Source of the DNA: Candidatus Neomicrothrix sp. UBA7388
GTDB lineage: Bacteria; Actinomycetota; Acidimicrobiia; Acidimicrobiales; Poriferisodalaceae
Length of the DNA: 11,913 nucleotides
Assembly: GCA_002470695.1 (NCBI GenBank)
Contig: DKNM01000130.1
Location: 52,337-64,249 of the forward strand
Direction: 5' to 3'
In this document: positions 1 to 6,966 of the stretch, in pieces
Numbering within the stretch: position 1 is the first letter of the stretch
Layout of the letters: every line of letters begins with the position of its first letter
Position numbers and translations under genes: made by a program
The notes under the pieces: generated by a model
Database searches by the model: none
Told to the model about the DNA's origin: nothing
What the model saw: only the letters and a program-made list of their open reading frames with translations

Positions 1-815
1 CCTACAGCGCAAACAACAACTAATTCTTTTCCATCGTTAGTTGTTCCCTTCGCAACTGCGGGGACGGCTTCTTTCAGATTTGTTCGTTCGACTGGAGGCT
101 CAGCCGCTTCGAGTTTCTGAGCCCCAATTCTTTCCGGTTCAGCGATAAGACGTGCTCGCAACCACCGCTCTGCACCTAGACGGTTTAGAGGATGAGGTTC
201 AGCTCCGGGCATACGATGATTTTTGACAACATCGGCAACTCGCGCGATCGCTTCGGTTGTAGGAAGGTGACCATGTAAAAGGGCAAAAGCTTCCCTATCG
301 TGCGCTCCTACCCCTACTTCAATCCGGTCTCCGTTCAGGTCAGAAACAATTCGCGCTACTTCTAAACCCGCAACCTCGCCAACGATAACGCCATGCTCAG
401 ACACGACTTCTAACCCGGCGCCTTGCATCACTGCTATCAGTGCTGGCAGCTCAGGAGTTTGCAACCCATCAAGCGGCCCATCCGGTCTCGCCAGCTCTAT
501 TTCCTTACCTTTAATTTCCCAAATATTGATAACGCCAGAAAAGAGCATTGCTCTTCTCGCAAGTACCCCGCTCGCACCCTCTGCAAAGATCTCGATTTCA
601 CTTGACGAGGAGCGAACTGACAATGCTAGAGCAATCCCAATCGCACGATCAATGCGTTCTTCGGCTAACACCGCAACTCCGCCGTCAGAGAGCCTTGCTG
701 ATGCTCCATCGTCCGTACCTACTACCTCGAGGGCCGGTGTAGACAAGTGCTCGTTCACTAGTGAACGAAGCTTCATTGCATAAAGGTTGCGGCGACGTTC
801 CGGATCTAGCGCCAC
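1..815 (-). CDS. Conserved protein of unknown function, 3' end outside window
   Basis: An open frame with no stop runs leftward from 815 off the window edge, giving 271 visible codons. The GTG start at 813-815 lies 8 bp after the rpmE stop; an ATG at codon 14 (774-776) is the alternative, and neither has a strong ribosome binding site. The N-terminal part (about residues 1-110) is a mixed alpha/beta region with an Arg-rich stretch near residue 85 (GVLARRAMLF). A second region around residues 165-222 contains GVGAHDREAF, LHGHLPTTEA and HPLNRLGAERWLR and looks well conserved. I see no signal peptide, membrane segment or recognised catalytic motif. It occupies the place between rpmE and prfA in actinobacterial rho clusters, and from memory similar proteins occur there in Acidimicrobiia. 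It is probably co-transcribed with rho and rpmE. No function can be assigned. Confidence 0.8.
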   Translation of the reverse strand, partial: MALDPERRRNLYAMKLRSLVNEHLSTPALEVVGTDDGASARLSDGGVAVLAEERIDRAIGIALALSVRSSSSEIEIFAEGASGVLARRAMLFSGVINIWEIKGKEIELARPDGPLDGLQTPELPALIAVMQGAGLEVVSEHGVIVGEVAGLEVARIVSDLNGDRIEVGVGAHDREAFALLHGHLPTTEAIARVADVVKNHRMPGAEPHPLNRLGAERWLRARLIAEPERIGAQKLEAAEPPVERTNLKEAVPAVAKGTTNDGKELVVVCAV

Positions 816-823
816 AAGCTGAA

Positions 824-1105
824 TTATTCTTCAGAGGCGTCAGTGTTCTGATCTGAGCCGCGCCGACGTCCGTACCGTCGCTCGAATCGCTCAACACGTC
901 CAGCAGTGTCAACGATCTTCATTTGCCCCGTAAAGAACGGGTGACTCGCACTCGACAATTCCACGGTGACAAGCGGATATTCATTACCGTCTTCCCACAC
1001 GATGGTGTCGGAGGTCTCGACAGTTGACTGGGTGATGAAAGAGAATTCAGCACCCGCGTCGCGAAATACGACTGGTCGGTAATCGGGATGGATTTCGCTC
1101 TTCAT
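824..1105 (-). CDS. rpmE2: 50S ribosomal protein L31 type B
   Basis: This 93-residue protein is a component of the large ribosomal subunit and belongs to the zinc-independent (C-minus, type B) class. The N-terminus [16 protein letters not shown] and the later [10 protein letters not shown] and [10 protein letters not shown] segments match the L31B pattern, and there is no Cys anywhere, so the zinc ribbon of type A is missing. The frame is open back to 1141, but the ATG at 1103-1105 is chosen because it gives the family N-terminus and has AGAGG 5 nt upstream. The C-terminus carries a short acidic tail. The gene starts 77 bp after the rho stop, with no evident terminator between, so co-transcription is likely. 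In many bacteria L31B is a zinc-starvation paralogue; here it sits at the housekeeping rho locus and I see no Zur-like palindrome before it. Confidence 0.95.
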   Translation of the reverse strand: MKSEIHPDYRPVVFRDAGAEFSFITQSTVETSDTIVWEDGNEYPLVTVELSSASHPFFTGQMKIVDTAGRVERFERRYGRRRGSDQNTDASEE

Positions 1106-1182
1106 GATTCCTCTATTCTGGCGGCAACTTGGCCGAATCACACCTGGTTATTGGATTGATCTAGGAGATTGTTGGGGTGCTA

Positions 1183-2682
1183 TTAGCTCCTGCGAGCTAG
1201 TTGCTCGAGAATTTCCGTATTAGAGCGGGTGACCGTCATTTGTTCCAACACCCAATCAATGGCCGATCCTCTAGCACCTTCCTCCATTTCAACCAGAGCA
1301 TCCGCTATCGCCTGCCCTCCAAGCGCCCGCTGCTCGCCGGCCAGCTTTTGAAGTTCGCGAGTGCAAGAAGCTACGACGTCAATAGCTGGGTAGACCCGTC
1401 TATCAGCGGCTCGTCTGTCGAGTCGGACCAACGAGTTGGCCGTTCCTTGCAGCGATTCAAGAATCATTTCGTCCAAATGCCAGCCAGTTTCCACCGCGGC
1501 CGTAGCAATTACAGTTAGCGAACCGCTTTTCTCTAGGGCTCTTGCTGCACCAAAGAAGCGTTTAGGTGGGTATAGAGCTGCCGGAGCAACCCCCTCTACC
1601 AACGCCTTGCCGTTGCCGGGAGCTGCAACGTTATATGCCCTTGCCAGACGACTGAGACCATCGACGAGGATGACTACGTCTAAACCACCTTCGACCATGC
1701 GCTTCGCGCGTTCCAGGGTAAGTTCAGCAACTTGGATATGTTCATCAGCCGGCCTATCAAACGTTGAAGCGAGCACTTCCCCTTCGACACAATCAGCTAT
1801 GTCTGTAACTTCTTCAGGTCGCTCGTCAATTAACAGCACGATCAAGTGCAGGTCAGGATGGTTTGTTTCGAGCGCAAGTGCTAACTCCTTAATCGTTGAA
1901 GTCTTGCCGCATTCAGGCGGGGAAACGATAAGGCCTCTTTGCCCTTTCCCGATAGGAGCTACAAGCTCGATAACTCGCGCTGTCAGATTTTCGCTACCCT
2001 CGATTTCAAGGCTGAGGTGCTCATGGGGATGTATCGCCCTTAGGTCTTCGAACAGGGGTCGATCTCTCGCTTCATCAAGTTCTGCTCCATTGATTTCATC
2101 AATTTGGACGAGGGCGGGATTTTTCTCGTTGCGCGCAGCGGGCCTGCACGCACCTTTAACAATGTCACCTTTGCGAAGTCCATGAATGCGAACTTGTTTA
2201 GCGGCGACGTAAACATCGTCATTGGAAGGGAGAGGGCCGCGAGTTCGGAGAAAGCCATATCCTTCGTCTCGCAAATCTAAAATTCCTTGGCACTCAACGG
2301 GCTCGCCTTGCCAGTTTTCATCCCGGTCGCGATCTCTACCGCGACGGCGGCGGCGACGGTTCCCAGGCTCGGCCACTCCGCTGTCACTTTCATCCGAAGT
2401 TGGCTTATTTGCTTGTTCTTCGTCATTTTCCGTGGCTTCAGTCGAGTTGTCTTCTGAACCAGAGTTCTCGACCTCGGACGCCTCTACCGATCGCCGTACC
2501 CGGCGAACAGGTTCCTGTTCAGTAGAACTTTCAGAAGGTCCGGAGGGGCCTTTCAAGATGTCATCGATAATCGTCGCCTTTCTGGCTCTAGGCGCGATTT
2601 CGATTCCCAATGCAGCCGCCATCGAAACTAGGTCATCACGTGACTTGGCCTCGAGTAGCGCTCGGTCTGGCTGGTCTGACAT
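1183..2682 (-). CDS. rho: Transcription termination factor Rho, divergent in RNA-channel loops
   Basis: Rho is a hexameric RNA helicase that ends transcription by ATP-driven translocation on nascent RNA. In this 499-residue protein an N-terminal Rho-N helical region (about 1-45) is followed by an acidic insertion (50-108), an Arg/Asp tract (109-121), an OB-fold with RNP1-like GYGFLR (141-146), and the RecA-type ATPase core (about 235-499). Walker A GKT is at 259-261, the catalytic Glu of LLIDERPEE at 287, the Walker B Asp at 341, and Arg429 and Arg442 match E. coli R353 and R366. Positions normally near-invariant are changed. The lead-in is PPECGKT instead of PPKAGKT, the Q-loop reads GKALVEGVAP instead of GKVLTGGVDA, the R-loop reads TGWHLDE instead of TGSKMDE, and the segment after it reads LQGTANSLV instead of FKGTGNMEL. 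The C-terminal segment 443-475 aligns poorly. The ATG has AGAGG 5 nt upstream. The frame is intact, so this is not a pseudogene by frameshift. Confidence 0.95.
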   Translation of the reverse strand: MSDQPDRALLEAKSRDDLVSMAAALGIEIAPRARKATIIDDILKGPSGPSESSTEQEPVRRVRRSVEASEVENSGSEDNSTEATENDEEQANKPTSDESDSGVAEPGNRRRRRRGRDRDRDENWQGEPVECQGILDLRDEGYGFLRTRGPLPSNDDVYVAAKQVRIHGLRKGDIVKGACRPAARNEKNPALVQIDEINGAELDEARDRPLFEDLRAIHPHEHLSLEIEGSENLTARVIELVAPIGKGQRGLIVSPPECGKTSTIKELALALETNHPDLHLIVLLIDERPEEVTDIADCVEGEVLASTFDRPADEHIQVAELTLERAKRMVEGGLDVVILVDGLSRLARAYNVAAPGNGKALVEGVAPAALYPPKRFFGAARALEKSGSLTVIATAAVETGWHLDEMILESLQGTANSLVRLDRRAADRRVYPAIDVVASCTRELQKLAGEQRALGGQAIADALVEMEEGARGSAIDWVLEQMTVTRSNTEILEQLARRS

Positions 2683-2866
2683 CTCATCCTCTTAATCTCA
2701 GTGCAGGCCTACCGCACCGCAAAGTGGTTTCAGATCGTCCGTCATATCCTCACCGGCGAACGCCGGCCAGATACGGCTGCTTGAATCACAAACGTTGTGA
2801 GCAACGGAACGATGGGTGCAGGCTACTCATTTTGACTATCAACTGACAACGTGGCTACAAGACTGT
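2683..2866 (-). promoter_or_regulatory. rho upstream region with two inverted repeats
   Basis: This 184-bp gap between thrC and rho is the longest inside the left block, so rho may have its own promoter here. It contains TCACAA-3 nt-TTGTGA at 2786-2800, a possible operator or small hairpin. It also contains CCGGC-4 nt-GCCGG at 2753-2766, which would form a GC stem with a GUUC loop in the rho leader RNA. Neither is followed by a T-run, so neither is an intrinsic terminator for thrC. I could not find a convincing -35/-10 pair. Autoregulation of rho through its leader is known in E. coli; applying it here is inference. Confidence 0.35.
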
Positions 2867-4267
2867 TCAGCTCACTGCTTTAGCAACAAAGTCCATGACC
2901 GAAGACAAATCATTGGGAAGTTCAGTGCATTTCTCCTCTAGGTCGCTGAGCACCGCTATTTCTTCGGGTTGGCTAGGCGCGAATCCAGTTGCCCGCTTAA
3001 CTATCTCATCAAATTTTGCTGGGTGGGCAGTGGACATGACAGCCATTGGGCCAGGTAACGAAGTCATTTGTTTAATAACCGACAGTCCTACCGCAGTGTG
3101 AGGATCGACAAAGTCACCATTCGCCAAGTAATAATCTTTGATGGTGCGATCTACCTCATCTTCCGTCGCACTGCCAGCATCAAAGTTCTCGCGAAACTTA
3201 CTGAGAACAGAGCTTTCTAGCTCAAGCTCTCTTTGAGATCGGAAGGTCTGCATCGCAGCTCGCAACCACTTCCCGTCCTTGTTGCTTAGTTCAAATAAAA
3301 GACGTTCGAAATTGCTAGAAACTTGTATGTCCATCGCAGGGCTCGTAGAAGGCTGAACTTCTTCGATCTGCATGACTCCTGAACTGTGAGCGCGAGTGAG
3401 TATGTCGTTGTGGTTACTTGCTATCACTAAGCGTTCGACAGGCAGACCCATTTGCGAAGCAATAAAACCTGCGAAGATATTGCCGAAGTTTCCCGTAGGC
3501 ACGCAGAACGACATCGGTTTACTAGGTCCCGCTATTTGGGAGGCAGACGTGAAGTAATAAACGGTTTGGGCGGCAACACGCGCCCAGTTAATACTGTTCA
3601 CGGCAGCCAATCGGTGTCTTTCTCTGAATCGGCTGTCAGCAAACATGCCCTTCACTAGATCTTGGCAATCATCAAATGTTCCTTCAATCGCCACGTTGTG
3701 AATATTTGCGCTACCCACGGTCGTCATCTGGCGACGTTGCACATCTGACACTCGATTATGAGGATGCAACATCACTAACTCAATGCCATCACGATCCTTG
3801 CAGGCTTCGATAGCTGCGCTTCCAGTGTCACCAGAGGTAGCTCCCACGATTGTGACGCTCGTAGAGCGACGCGAGAGTTCGTACTCAAAAAGGCGACCGA
3901 GCAACTGAAGAGCAATATCTTTGAAAGAGAAGGTGGGTCCCCAATAAAGCTCAACTAGGTAACGATTAGCGCCAAATTCAGTTGGTAGTTCCCGGATAGG
4001 CACCACATCTGAACTACGAAAGCCGGAGTATGACTCCTCCGCCATTGCGCCCAAATCATCACTCGTGATACTCGGTGAGACAAAGGGTTCCAATACCCGA
4101 GTCGCAACTTCGGCATACGACATCGTCGTAAAAGAGCCCAGATCAGCAGTTGTAAAGAGCGGAAATTCAGTCGGAACATACAGACCGCCATCTTCTGCTA
4201 AGCCCGCGAGCAGGACATCACCGAACTCTAAGACGGGGGCATTACCTCGGGTACTCTGATACTTCAC
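2867..4267 (-). CDS. thrC: Threonine synthase, long (E. coli/yeast) type
   Basis: This PLP enzyme converts O-phosphohomoserine to threonine and phosphate in the cytoplasm. At 466 residues it fits the long class with an N-terminal Thr_synth_N domain (MKYQSTRG, LAEDGGLYVP). The PLP lysine lies in GPTFSFKD (Lys116), the phosphate-binding loop is ATSGDTGSAA (143-152), and VPTGNFGNIFAG is the later glycine-rich motif. The start is ambiguous: GTG at 4265-4267 gives the family N-terminus MKYxSTRG, while TTG at 4268-4270 adds one residue. The GGAG at 4277-4280 is 9 or 6 nt away and serves either. It begins 20 bp after the hom stop, so the two are almost surely one operon. No homoserine kinase follows; rho comes next. 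Confidence 0.95.
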   Translation of the reverse strand: MKYQSTRGNAPVLEFGDVLLAGLAEDGGLYVPTEFPLFTTADLGSFTTMSYAEVATRVLEPFVSPSITSDDLGAMAEESYSGFRSSDVVPIRELPTEFGANRYLVELYWGPTFSFKDIALQLLGRLFEYELSRRSTSVTIVGATSGDTGSAAIEACKDRDGIELVMLHPHNRVSDVQRRQMTTVGSANIHNVAIEGTFDDCQDLVKGMFADSRFRERHRLAAVNSINWARVAAQTVYYFTSASQIAGPSKPMSFCVPTGNFGNIFAGFIASQMGLPVERLVIASNHNDILTRAHSSGVMQIEEVQPSTSPAMDIQVSSNFERLLFELSNKDGKWLRAAMQTFRSQRELELESSVLSKFRENFDAGSATEDEVDRTIKDYYLANGDFVDPHTAVGLSVIKQMTSLPGPMAVMSTAHPAKFDEIVKRATGFAPSQPEEIAVLSDLEEKCTELPNDLSSVMDFVAKAVS

Positions 4268-4276
4268 CAAATGAGT

Positions 4277-4280
4277 CTCC
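4277..4280 (-). promoter_or_regulatory. Ribosome binding site of thrC
   Basis: GGAG on the minus strand lies 6 nt before TTG (4268-4270) and 9 nt before GTG (4265-4267). It supports initiation here but does not decide between the two codons; the conserved N-terminus favours GTG. Confidence 0.6.
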
Positions 4281-4287
4281 AGAGCTA

Positions 4288-5580
4288 CTAATCGCCTATG
4301 ACCCTTATCAAAGCACCTATGTCACGCACTTCGTCTAAATCCCTTAATTCTCTGATCGTCGATTGAACGTCCGCTTCTCGCGCTTGATGGGTAATAAAAA
4401 CTAAGTGAGCGGTCGCATCATGACCTTTTTGCTCCATCGACCGTATAGAGACCCCATGCTCGCCAAATACGCCCGCCACCACAGCCAACACACCCGGTTT
4501 ATCTTCCACATCGAGCTGCAGATAGAACGCGCTGCTGGTTTCGTCGATAGCCCGTATCTTGACCTCTGACAACACTCCGAATTCGCTTGACACACCCTGC
4601 TGCAAATTTTTTGCCGCTGAAATTACGTCACCCAACATGGCAGAGGCTGTGGGGCCACCGCCTGCACCTCGGCCGTAAAGCATGAGATCGCCCACTTCGG
4701 AACCTTCAAGGAAAACAGCGTTGAAGCTTTCCCTTACAGACGCCAAGGGATGAGTATGAGGAACCATGGTGGGGTGAACACGAACGGCCACCTCTCCATC
4801 TTCGAATTCCGCCAAGGCAAGAAGTTTAATGACATGACCCATATGCGCTGCTGCAGCAATATCGTTCGCTGAGATCTTACTTATGCCCTCTTGGTAGACG
4901 TCTCCAGCCACGACTTTGGCTCCAAAGGCAATTGAGGCCAATATTGCAGCCTTAGCCGCCGCATCGGATCCCTCAACATCAGCCGTTGGGTCGGCTTCGG
5001 CGAATCCAAGGCGTTGAGCCTCAGCCAAAACTTCGGAGTAGTCAGCTCCTTCTTCCGTCATCTTCGTGAGAATAAAGTTCGTTGTTCCGTTGACTATTCC
5101 CATCACCCGATTAATGCGCTCCCCTGCTAGTGAATCTCGAAGCGCTCGAATCAAAGGAATGCCACCCGCAACGGCAGCCTCATAGAACAAGTCAACGCCG
5201 CCAGCAGCAGCTGCTTCAAACAACTCTTGGCCTACGTTCGCCACGAGCTCTTTATTGGCTGTTACAACGGGTTTACCGCCTTTGAGTGAGTCAATGACTA
5301 GTTGTCTTGCCGGCTCAATTCCACCGATAGTTTCAACTATGACGTCAATATCGGGTGAATTGACAAGACTCTGCGGTTCACGGGTAAACAAATCAGGAGG
5401 AAGTGCGACGTTGCGTTCAGCAGTCAAACTCCGAACAGCGACTCCCTTTATTTCAAGAAAGACCCCTGTCCTCGCGGCTATCCGAGCAGCATCGCTGTGA
5501 ATAATCCTGGCGAGGGCACCACCAACCGTGCCACAACCCAGAAGTCCGATACGAATAGTGGAAGATGATTCCGACTCCAT
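4288..5580 (-). CDS. hom: Homoserine dehydrogenase with C-terminal ACT domain
   Basis: The enzyme reduces aspartate-4-semialdehyde to homoserine with NAD(P)H, the branch point toward threonine and methionine. In this 430-residue protein the Rossmann motif GLLGCGTVGG is at 12-21 and the TANKEL segment at 107-112. The catalytic domain follows, with EAAVAGGIPLIRAL (134-147), NGTTNF (164-169) and the catalytic pair Asp206 and Lys210 in GSDAAAKAA. An ACT regulatory domain occupies about 351-430 (LDVEDKPGVLAVVAGVFGEHGVSI) and probably mediates feedback by threonine, as known for this class. Length and domain order are normal for a monofunctional enzyme. The ATG at 5578-5580 has no clear Shine-Dalgarno sequence. 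It lies 81 bp after lysA and 20 bp before thrC. Confidence 0.96.
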   Translation of the reverse strand: MESESSSTIRIGLLGCGTVGGALARIIHSDAARIAARTGVFLEIKGVAVRSLTAERNVALPPDLFTREPQSLVNSPDIDVIVETIGGIEPARQLVIDSLKGGKPVVTANKELVANVGQELFEAAAAGGVDLFYEAAVAGGIPLIRALRDSLAGERINRVMGIVNGTTNFILTKMTEEGADYSEVLAEAQRLGFAEADPTADVEGSDAAAKAAILASIAFGAKVVAGDVYQEGISKISANDIAAAAHMGHVIKLLALAEFEDGEVAVRVHPTMVPHTHPLASVRESFNAVFLEGSEVGDLMLYGRGAGGGPTASAMLGDVISAAKNLQQGVSSEFGVLSEVKIRAIDETSSAFYLQLDVEDKPGVLAVVAGVFGEHGVSIRSMEQKGHDATAHLVFITHQAREADVQSTIRELRDLDEVRDIGALIRVIGD

Positions 5581-5661
5581 GACTATTACGGTACCGGCAA
5601 GCAGTCACTTTCTCGGTCCGTATTTATAGATCGCTATTGCATGCAAGAGTTAGCGGTACGG
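5581..5661 (-). other. lysA-hom spacer, possible weak promoter
   Basis: This is the only sizeable gap in the argS-to-thrC run. On the minus strand it holds a TATAAA (within TCTATAAATAC) that could act as a -10 element for hom, but no matching -35 is visible at normal spacing. The 10-bp palindrome TTGCATGCAA is at 5637-5646. No terminator hairpin is seen, so read-through from lysA remains the simplest model. Confidence 0.25.
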
Positions 5662-6954
5662 TTATTGCACATCCAGGGCCATAAGGTCTTCCACCGACTC
5701 CCGCCGAATAACGGTGCGTGCTGAACCCTTCGAAACAAACAGGACAGCTGGTCGCGGCATTCTGTTATATGAACTGGCCATCGAATATCCATAGGCGCCA
5801 GTAACGGGTGTTGCAATCAAGTCACCAACCGCTAGTCCTTCCGGCAAAGTAGCTTCCTGAACAATTACGTCACTTGACTCGCAATGCTGACCGACGACTC
5901 TCGCCTTTACCACGCGACTTTCTTCGATCCTTGAAGGCGCGAACGTCGTATATTCGCTTCCGTAAAGCATGGGCCTAGCGTTATCTACAAAACCGCCGTC
6001 TACCGCTACATAGGTTCGTATCCCAGGCAATTCCTTGATCGTTCCTATTGAGTAGACAGTAATCGCAGCTTGAGCCGCGATCGATCTTCCGGGTTCAGCG
6101 GAAACTCGGGCTTTTACACCAAGGCTCTCGCAGGCACCCCGCAACATCTCTCCCCATTCTGTAATGGAAGGCGCCGATTGCGATTCGGTATACGCGACAC
6201 CTAGGCCTCCCCCTACCGACAATTCTGACAGTTCTAATGGCTCAAAAAATCGGGCCACTACATCTAGGGCACGGGCGAAACTATCGACTCGGAAAACTTG
6301 GCTCCCGATGTGATAGTGGACCCCAAATAATTCTACGCCAGGATTTTGTCTGCATTGTTCGACGGCCTCAAGAGCTGCACCAGATTCCAAACCAAATCCA
6401 AATTTGGAGTCGTTCTGGCCCGTCGAAATAAATTTATGGGTGTGCGCTTCAACCCCAGGGGTAATTCTCAACAGTACCGGCGTAACTATGCCGTCTTTTT
6501 GATGCATGGACCTCAGTCGGTCGAGTTCGTCGAAAGAGTCGACAACGACACGGCCCACTCCATATGACCGGGCAAGCGACAACTCGGAATCAGATTTGTT
6601 GTTTCCATGAAGAACTATGTTTGGTCCTGGTACCTCACCGACAATCGCAGTGTGCAACTCGCCATGGCTAGCAACATCAATATGCAGGCCTTCTTCATTC
6701 ACGAGGCGGGCCATCGCAACACATAGAAATGCCTTGCTTGCGTATGCAGTTCCCTCTCCAAGCGCCGTTACTGCTTCTCTGCAACGTGATCGCAGATGAT
6801 CTTCGTCATAAATAAACAGTGGGGTGCCGTATTCCGCGGCCAATTCATCAATAGCGAGACCGCCGATTCTGAGTTCACCTCGCTCGCCGACTTCTGCTGA
6901 ATCTGGCAACAACGACATCGGAAGAGGGGCACTGGTCAAGTTTTCGTCGCTCAT
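5662..6954 (-). CDS. lysA: Diaminopimelate decarboxylase
   Basis: This PLP-dependent fold type III decarboxylase makes L-lysine from meso-diaminopimelate, the last lysine step. The chosen ATG (6952-6954) gives 430 residues. The PLP lysine is Lys74 in YASKAF. HIGSQ is at 215-219, the phosphate-binding GGG at 248-250, EPGR at 287-290, the active-site Cys358 is in GQHCESSD, and GAYGYSMASSYN (386-397) supplies the dimer-interface substrate contacts. The frame stays open to 6987, but that would overlap argS by 23 bp, whereas the selected ATG has a good GAGGAAG site. It is separated from argS by 10 bp, so translation of the two genes is likely coupled. Confidence 0.96.
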   Translation of the reverse strand: MSDENLTSAPLPMSLLPDSAEVGERGELRIGGLAIDELAAEYGTPLFIYDEDHLRSRCREAVTALGEGTAYASKAFLCVAMARLVNEEGLHIDVASHGELHTAIVGEVPGPNIVLHGNNKSDSELSLARSYGVGRVVVDSFDELDRLRSMHQKDGIVTPVLLRITPGVEAHTHKFISTGQNDSKFGFGLESGAALEAVEQCRQNPGVELFGVHYHIGSQVFRVDSFARALDVVARFFEPLELSELSVGGGLGVAYTESQSAPSITEWGEMLRGACESLGVKARVSAEPGRSIAAQAAITVYSIGTIKELPGIRTYVAVDGGFVDNARPMLYGSEYTTFAPSRIEESRVVKARVVGQHCESSDVIVQEATLPEGLAVGDLIATPVTGAYGYSMASSYNRMPRPAVLFVSKGSARTVIRRESVEDLMALDVQ

Positions 6955-6959
6955 CTCAA

Positions 6960-6966
6960 CTTCCTC
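6960..6966 (-). promoter_or_regulatory. Ribosome binding site of lysA overlapping the argS stop
   Basis: GAGGAAG on the minus strand ends 5 nt before the lysA ATG (6952-6954), and its first bases lie inside the argS TGA (6965-6967). It fixes the lysA start at 6954 and suggests that ribosomes finishing argS can reinitiate on lysA. Confidence 0.75.

Noticed and set aside
1106..1141. N-terminal extension of L31 from an upstream start
   Set aside because: The extra residues do not match the family and a good ribosome binding site marks ATG 1105.
1436..2185. Rightward 249-residue open frame
   Set aside because: It is antisense to rho, rich in Ser and Arg as expected for a shadow frame, and has no family resemblance.
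2222..2695. Rightward 157-residue open frame
   Set aside because: It lies opposite the N-terminal Rho insertion; its Ser and Arg runs are the complement of the acidic and Arg-rich codons of Rho.
5589..5596. Palindrome CGGTACCG before hom
   Set aside because: Eight bases is within chance expectation and nothing else supports an operator.
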